Source of the DNA: Candidatus Blautia stercoripullorum
GTDB taxonomy: Bacteria > Bacillota > Clostridia > Lachnospirales > Lachnospiraceae
Length of the DNA: 37,158 nt
Direction: 5' to 3'
Assembly (NCBI GenBank): GCA_019120545.1
Contig: DWUX01000131.1
Coordinates: 1 to 37,158 of the forward strand
Positions 33,784-37,158 of the stretch are shown one piece after another (positions within the stretch are counted from its first letter, which is position 1; each line of letters begins with the position of its first letter). Both the position numbers and the translations under genes were made by a program. Under the pieces are notes generated by a model, which saw nothing but the letters and a program-made list of their open reading frames with translations, ran no database searches and had not been told where the DNA came from.

Positions 33784-35448
33784 ATGAGTGATGATTTTAA
33801 AAATATAAATGATGCAGGCAGAGAGCCTGAAGATCAAACTGTAGAAAATAAAAAGGAGGAAACGTATACACAAGGAGAATCTTTTGTTATGAGAAGTCCT
33901 CAGGAGACTGCAGAAAGTTCTCAGGAACAGAACAGCCAGGAACCCCAGGAGGCGCCTACAGAGGAGAACCCCTATTATGCCCGGTCTTATAGAAAAGCTT
34001 CAGAAACCGGACAGGAAAGAAAAGATGATAACGGTAAAAAAGAAAATACAGAAGGCCAGAAAGAACAGGGATATACATCTTATCAGTTTTCCTCTCCGGC
34101 TCCTCAGGAAAAGAAATCCAGGGAAAAGAAATCATCGGGAATCGCAAGAAAACTGGGATTTGCAGCAGCCTGTGCAGCTGTCTTTGGACTGGTGGCCGGC
34201 GTTGTATTCCAGGGAGTGAATTATGTAGGAGGACGGCTGCTTCCGGAAGAAACCACACCTATAGCTCAGGCACAGCTTACCAATAATACGGGCAGTTCAT
34301 CCAGTTCGTCGGATGCTTCTTCCCAGGGGAGTGTTGCTCAGGTAGCTGCTAATACGATGTCATCAATCGTTGCGATCACAAGCATCAGTATGCAGGAAAT
34401 TCCCAGCTACTATGGATATTGGTTTGGAGGAAACCAGGAGCAGGAAACGGAGAGCAGCGGATCAGGGATCATTGTGGGACAGAATGATACAGAATTGCTG
34501 ATCGCTACCAATAATCATGTGGTAGAAGGAGCTAACAGTCTGACAGTATGCTTTACTAATCAGGATGGTACGGCAGCCAGCTCGGCAAACGATGTGGAAA
34601 ATACCAGTACAGATTCTGCGGATGACAGTACAGATCTGGAAGGCGGTACCGCTGTGGCAGCTCAGGTAAAAGGAACAGATGTAGATAATGACCTGGCAGT
34701 GGTTTCTGTTAAACTTTCTGATATACCGGAAGACGTACGCAATCAGATTACGGTAGCAAATCTGGGAAGCTCAGATGATCTGGTTGTAGGAGAACAGGTA
34801 GTTGCTATCGGAAATGCGCTGGGCTATGGACAGTCAGTGACTTCCGGCTATGTAAGTGCTTTGAACAAACAGGTAAGCTCTGAAGATGTAAACGGAACTT
34901 TTATCCAGACAGATACAGCGATCAATCCAGGAAACAGCGGCGGAGCCCTTCTGAATATGAAAGGTGAAGTTGTGGGTATTAATTCTTCCAAGATAGCATC
35001 TGATTCTGTGGAAGGTATGGGATTTGCAATTCCTATCAGTCGTGCGGAACCGATCCTGGACGAATTGATGAGCAAAGAGACAAGGGAAAAAGTAGAGGAT
35101 GAGAGTCAGGCTGCATATCTTGGAATCACCTGCCTGAATGTTTCCAGCAATACCGAAGAAATGTATAATATGCCGGTAGGTGTATTTGTCCGCAGCGTAG
35201 ACGAAAACGGACCGGCAGCAAAAGCAGGAATCCAGGAAGGCGATATTATCCAGAAATTTGACGGCACTACAGTACAGACCTATGATAATCTGACAAATCA
35301 GCTTGCATACTACCGGGCCGGAGAGAAGGTTGAGGTCGTGGTTGCCAGAGCTGAAGGAGGAGAGTATAAAGAACAGACTGTGACAGTTACCTTAGGCGCA
35401 AAGAGTGATGCGCAGAATTCTTCTCAAAGCAGTCAGAGCGGAGAATAA
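33784..35448 (+). CDS. Membrane-anchored HtrA/DegP-like serine protease with PDZ domain
   Basis: The protein has 554 aa. Residues 1-115 are a long hydrophilic, Glu/Gln/Ser-rich cytoplasmic region, followed by one membrane helix (about 122-145), a Ser-rich linker and a trypsin-like domain. The triad is His245 (TNNHVV), Asp303 (DVDNDLAVV) and Ser385 (NPGNSGGAL). One PDZ domain spans roughly 415-535. It degrades misfolded or mislocalised proteins outside the membrane. A Ser/Asp/Thr-rich insertion (about 262-290) lies between the His and Asp strands. The ATG follows GAAAGG. A terminator and a new promoter separate it from clpX. Confidence 0.95.
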   Translation: MSDDFKNINDAGREPEDQTVENKKEETYTQGESFVMRSPQETAESSQEQNSQEPQEAPTEENPYYARSYRKASETGQERKDDNGKKENTEGQKEQGYTSYQFSSPAPQEKKSREKKSSGIARKLGFAAACAAVFGLVAGVVFQGVNYVGGRLLPEETTPIAQAQLTNNTGSSSSSSDASSQGSVAQVAANTMSSIVAITSISMQEIPSYYGYWFGGNQEQETESSGSGIIVGQNDTELLIATNNHVVEGANSLTVCFTNQDGTAASSANDVENTSTDSADDSTDLEGGTAVAAQVKGTDVDNDLAVVSVKLSDIPEDVRNQITVANLGSSDDLVVGEQVVAIGNALGYGQSVTSGYVSALNKQVSSEDVNGTFIQTDTAINPGNSGGALLNMKGEVVGINSSKIASDSVEGMGFAIPISRAEPILDELMSKETREKVEDESQAAYLGITCLNVSSNTEEMYNMPVGVFVRSVDENGPAAKAGIQEGDIIQKFDGTTVQTYDNLTNQLAYYRAGEKVEVVVARAEGGEYKEQTVTVTLGAKSDAQNSSQSSQSGE

Positions 35449-35468
35449 TCTACTAAAAATATATAGAA

Positions 35469-35514
35469 GGCGGTGGCCGGGAACGGTTTAGGGTTTCAGG
35501 CCGCTGCCGTTTTG
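35469..35514 (+). terminator. Terminator after the HtrA-like gene
   Basis: Arms 35469-35478 (GGCGGTGGCC) and 35499-35508 (GGCCGCTGCC), ten pairs with two wobbles, a 20-base loop, then GTTTTG. Confidence 0.7.
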
Positions 35515-35532
35515 TATTTATAAAAAGTTTAC

Positions 35533-35561
35533 TTGTTAGACGGATCGATTTATGATAAGAT
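35533..35561 (+). promoter_or_regulatory. Promoter of the clpX-like gene
   Basis: TTGTTA at 35533-35538, a 17-base spacer and TAAGAT at 35556-35561 with extended -10 TGA at 35553-35555. It gives about 40 bases of leader to ATG 35610. No CtsR- or CIRCE-like operator is visible. Confidence 0.55.
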
Positions 35562-35609
35562 ACTGAAGTCAGATATAATAGATTGATAAAGGAAAGAGAG
35601 AGAACAGAT

Positions 35610-37043
35610 ATGCCAGATGATAAAGAATATTTAGAGACTCCATCTTCCTCTGATAAAGAAGATAAAGGTAAAAAGGATACTTATGAAAAGGTATGCTTTA
35701 TGTGCAGACGTCCGGAAAGCAAGGCCGGAAAGATGATAGATCTGCCTAATAATATCCATATATGCACAGACTGTATGCAACGCAGCTTTGATACTATGAA
35801 CAACAGCAATATCAATTATGATGAGCTGATGAAAAATATTCCAAACATGCCCAATATCAGCATGATCGATTTAAGTTCCCTTCAGAATCAGATTCCCAAC
35901 CGGCAGAAAATTAAAAAAAGACAGGAACAGCCGAAAGAAAAGGTAGCGCCTAAAGTTTTTGATATTAAGAGCATACCGGCGCCCCATAAAATCAAGGCAA
36001 GTCTGGATGAATATGTAATCGGGCAGGAACATGCAAAAAAAGTAATGTCTGTAGCTGTTTACAACCATTATAAAAGAGTTTTTGCAGAAAATACAGATGA
36101 TGTGGAAATTGAAAAGTCCAATATGCTGATGATCGGCCCTACCGGAAGCGGCAAAACCTATATGGTAAAGACTCTTGCCAGGCTCCTTGATGTGCCTCTC
36201 GCTATCACGGATGCTACCTCTCTTACAGAAGCGGGATATATCGGAGATGACATTGAAAGCGTAGTGAGTAAGCTTCTGGCAGCGGCTGACAATGATGTGG
36301 AAAAGGCCGAACATGGAATTATTTTTATCGATGAGATAGATAAAATCGCCAAGAAGAAGAATACTAATCAGAGAGATGTAAGCGGAGAGGCGGTCCAGCA
36401 GGGAATGCTGAAGCTTTTAGAAGGAAGCGAGATAGAAGTTCCGGTAGGTGCAAACAGCAAGAATGCTATGGTGCCTCTGACTACAGTTGATACCAGAAAT
36501 ATTTTGTTCATCTGCGGAGGCGCTTTTCCGGATCTGGAAGAAATCATAAAAGAGCGTTTAAATAAGACAGCTTCTATTGGTTTCCAGGCAGATCTGAAGG
36601 ATAAATATGACCAGGATGACAGTATTCTGGAAAAAGTAACTGTAGATGATCTGAGAAAGTTCGGTATGATACCGGAATTTTTAGGACGTCTTCCGATTAT
36701 TTTTGCTTTAAAGGGTCTGACAAGAGACATGCTGGTAGAAATCCTCAAAGAGCCTAAAAACGCTATTTTGAAGCAATATCAGAAACTTCTGGCTATGGAC
36801 GAAGTAAAATTAGAATTTGAAGATGGAGCCCTGGAGGCCATAGCGGATATGGCTATGGAAAAGCATACAGGGGCAAGAGCTCTGAGAGCTATACTGGAAG
36901 AGTATATGCTGGATATCATGTATGAGATACCAAAAGATGACAGCATAGGAGAAGTGATCATTACCAAAGAATATATTCAGCATACAGGCGGACCTAAAAT
37001 CCTGCTGAGAGGACAGGAGCTGCCACAGCTGGAGATGAACTGA
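35610..37043 (+). CDS. clpX: Divergent ClpX-type AAA+ unfoldase (possible second ClpX)
   Basis: The protein has 477 aa, longer than the usual ClpX of about 420. The N-terminal zinc site is C29/C32/C52/C55. A long linker rich in Asn/Pro/Met (about 70-115) leads to the AAA+ core: Walker A GPTGSGKT (176-183), pore loop GYIG (209-212, usually GYVG), Walker B IIFIDEID (237-244), the ClpP-binding IGF (323-325) and sensor 2 TGARALRAI. It would unfold proteins for ClpP. No clpP, tig or lon gene is adjacent, so this may be a paralogue with its own substrates. ATG 35610 gives the zinc finger its normal position; TTG 35583 lies further upstream without a strong site. Confidence 0.88.
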   Translation: MPDDKEYLETPSSSDKEDKGKKDTYEKVCFMCRRPESKAGKMIDLPNNIHICTDCMQRSFDTMNNSNINYDELMKNIPNMPNISMIDLSSLQNQIPNRQKIKKRQEQPKEKVAPKVFDIKSIPAPHKIKASLDEYVIGQEHAKKVMSVAVYNHYKRVFAENTDDVEIEKSNMLMIGPTGSGKTYMVKTLARLLDVPLAITDATSLTEAGYIGDDIESVVSKLLAAADNDVEKAEHGIIFIDEIDKIAKKKNTNQRDVSGEAVQQGMLKLLEGSEIEVPVGANSKNAMVPLTTVDTRNILFICGGAFPDLEEIIKERLNKTASIGFQADLKDKYDQDDSILEKVTVDDLRKFGMIPEFLGRLPIIFALKGLTRDMLVEILKEPKNAILKQYQKLLAMDEVKLEFEDGALEAIADMAMEKHTGARALRAILEEYMLDIMYEIPKDDSIGEVIITKEYIQHTGGPKILLRGQELPQLEMN

Positions 37044-37092
37044 AAGCCATAAAAAATCCCCCGGAAAGCCGCCGGGGGATTTTTTATGGCTT
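37044..37092. terminator. Bidirectional terminator between clpX and the tRNA
   Basis: A perfect 21-pair inverted repeat, 37044-37064 and 37072-37092, with a seven-base loop. The core is CCCCCGG/CCGGGGG flanked by A6 and T6, so it works on both strands. It is the strongest hairpin in the window. Confidence 0.95.
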
Positions 37093-37116
37093 GTTTTATT
37101 TCAGAACAAAAAAAGA

Positions 37117-37158
37117 TGCAGGAGATGGGACTTGAACCCACACGATATTGCTACCACA
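37117..37158 (-). tRNA. tRNA 3' part, class II, probably Leu (partial)
   Basis: Read on the - strand the end shows a T arm (GTGGG TTCAAGT CCCAT), the acceptor 3' strand CTCCTGC and discriminator A. Upstream is a long variable arm with stem GGTA/TATC and loop GCAA. A class II tRNA with A73 fits Leu; Ser normally has G73, and Tyr is less likely. The anticodon lies outside the window. CCA is not encoded. A T-rich run follows the 3' end, then the shared terminator. Confidence 0.85.

Overview
The window looks like chromosomal DNA of a low-to-moderate GC, Gram-positive anaerobe, most probably a Lachnospiraceae member (Clostridium cluster XIVa; Blautia, Dorea or Mediterraneibacter type). The basis is gene content and style: AGGAGG-type ribosome sites, a CdaA/CdaR c-di-AMP module, LytR-CpsA-Psr cell-wall ligation, a clostridial-type SOS box, and no outer-membrane genes. 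Genus is inference. All genes but one read on the + strand. I saw no insertion sequence, prophage, CRISPR array or rRNA, and no gene-free stretch above 300 bases.

Layout. (1) 1-4056: 3' end of a nucleotide-sugar dehydrogenase, then lepA, hemW and a small CBS-domain protein closed by a terminator. (2) 4068-11045: uvrA behind an SOS box and a strong promoter, a MreB-family gene, recD2 and comF. (3) 11051-15280: a promoter, a structured leader, two uncharacterised membrane proteins, cdaA, cdaR and an HPr-family protein, ending in a long hairpin. (4) 15327-16342: azlC-azlD, a probable branched-chain amino-acid exporter. (5) 16449-33685: a cell-surface polysaccharide locus of about 17 kb. It holds an ABC exporter (Wzm, and Wzt with a C-terminal glycan-binding domain), a methyltransferase-kinase fusion, three large paralogous dual-domain GT2 enzymes, two single-domain GT2 enzymes, a membrane initiating sugar-phosphate transferase and an LCP ligase. 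A D-Ala-D-Ala carboxypeptidase on the - strand interrupts it. (6) 33784-37158: an HtrA-like protease, a divergent ClpX, a bidirectional terminator and the 3' part of a class II tRNA (probably Leu) on the - strand.

How the genes may work together. The initiating transferase would load the first sugar phosphate on undecaprenyl phosphate. The WbbL-like and dual GT2 enzymes would extend the chain. The methyltransferase-kinase would cap its non-reducing end, and Wzt's C-terminal domain would recognise the cap so that Wzm/Wzt exports it. The LCP protein would then attach the chain to peptidoglycan. The MTase-kinase plus CBM-bearing Wzt pair matches the WbdD/Wzt chain-termination logic known from E. 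coli O8/O9a O-antigens, here in what looks like a Gram-positive. This is the most interesting system in the window. The c-di-AMP block with two unknown membrane proteins and a structured leader comes second.
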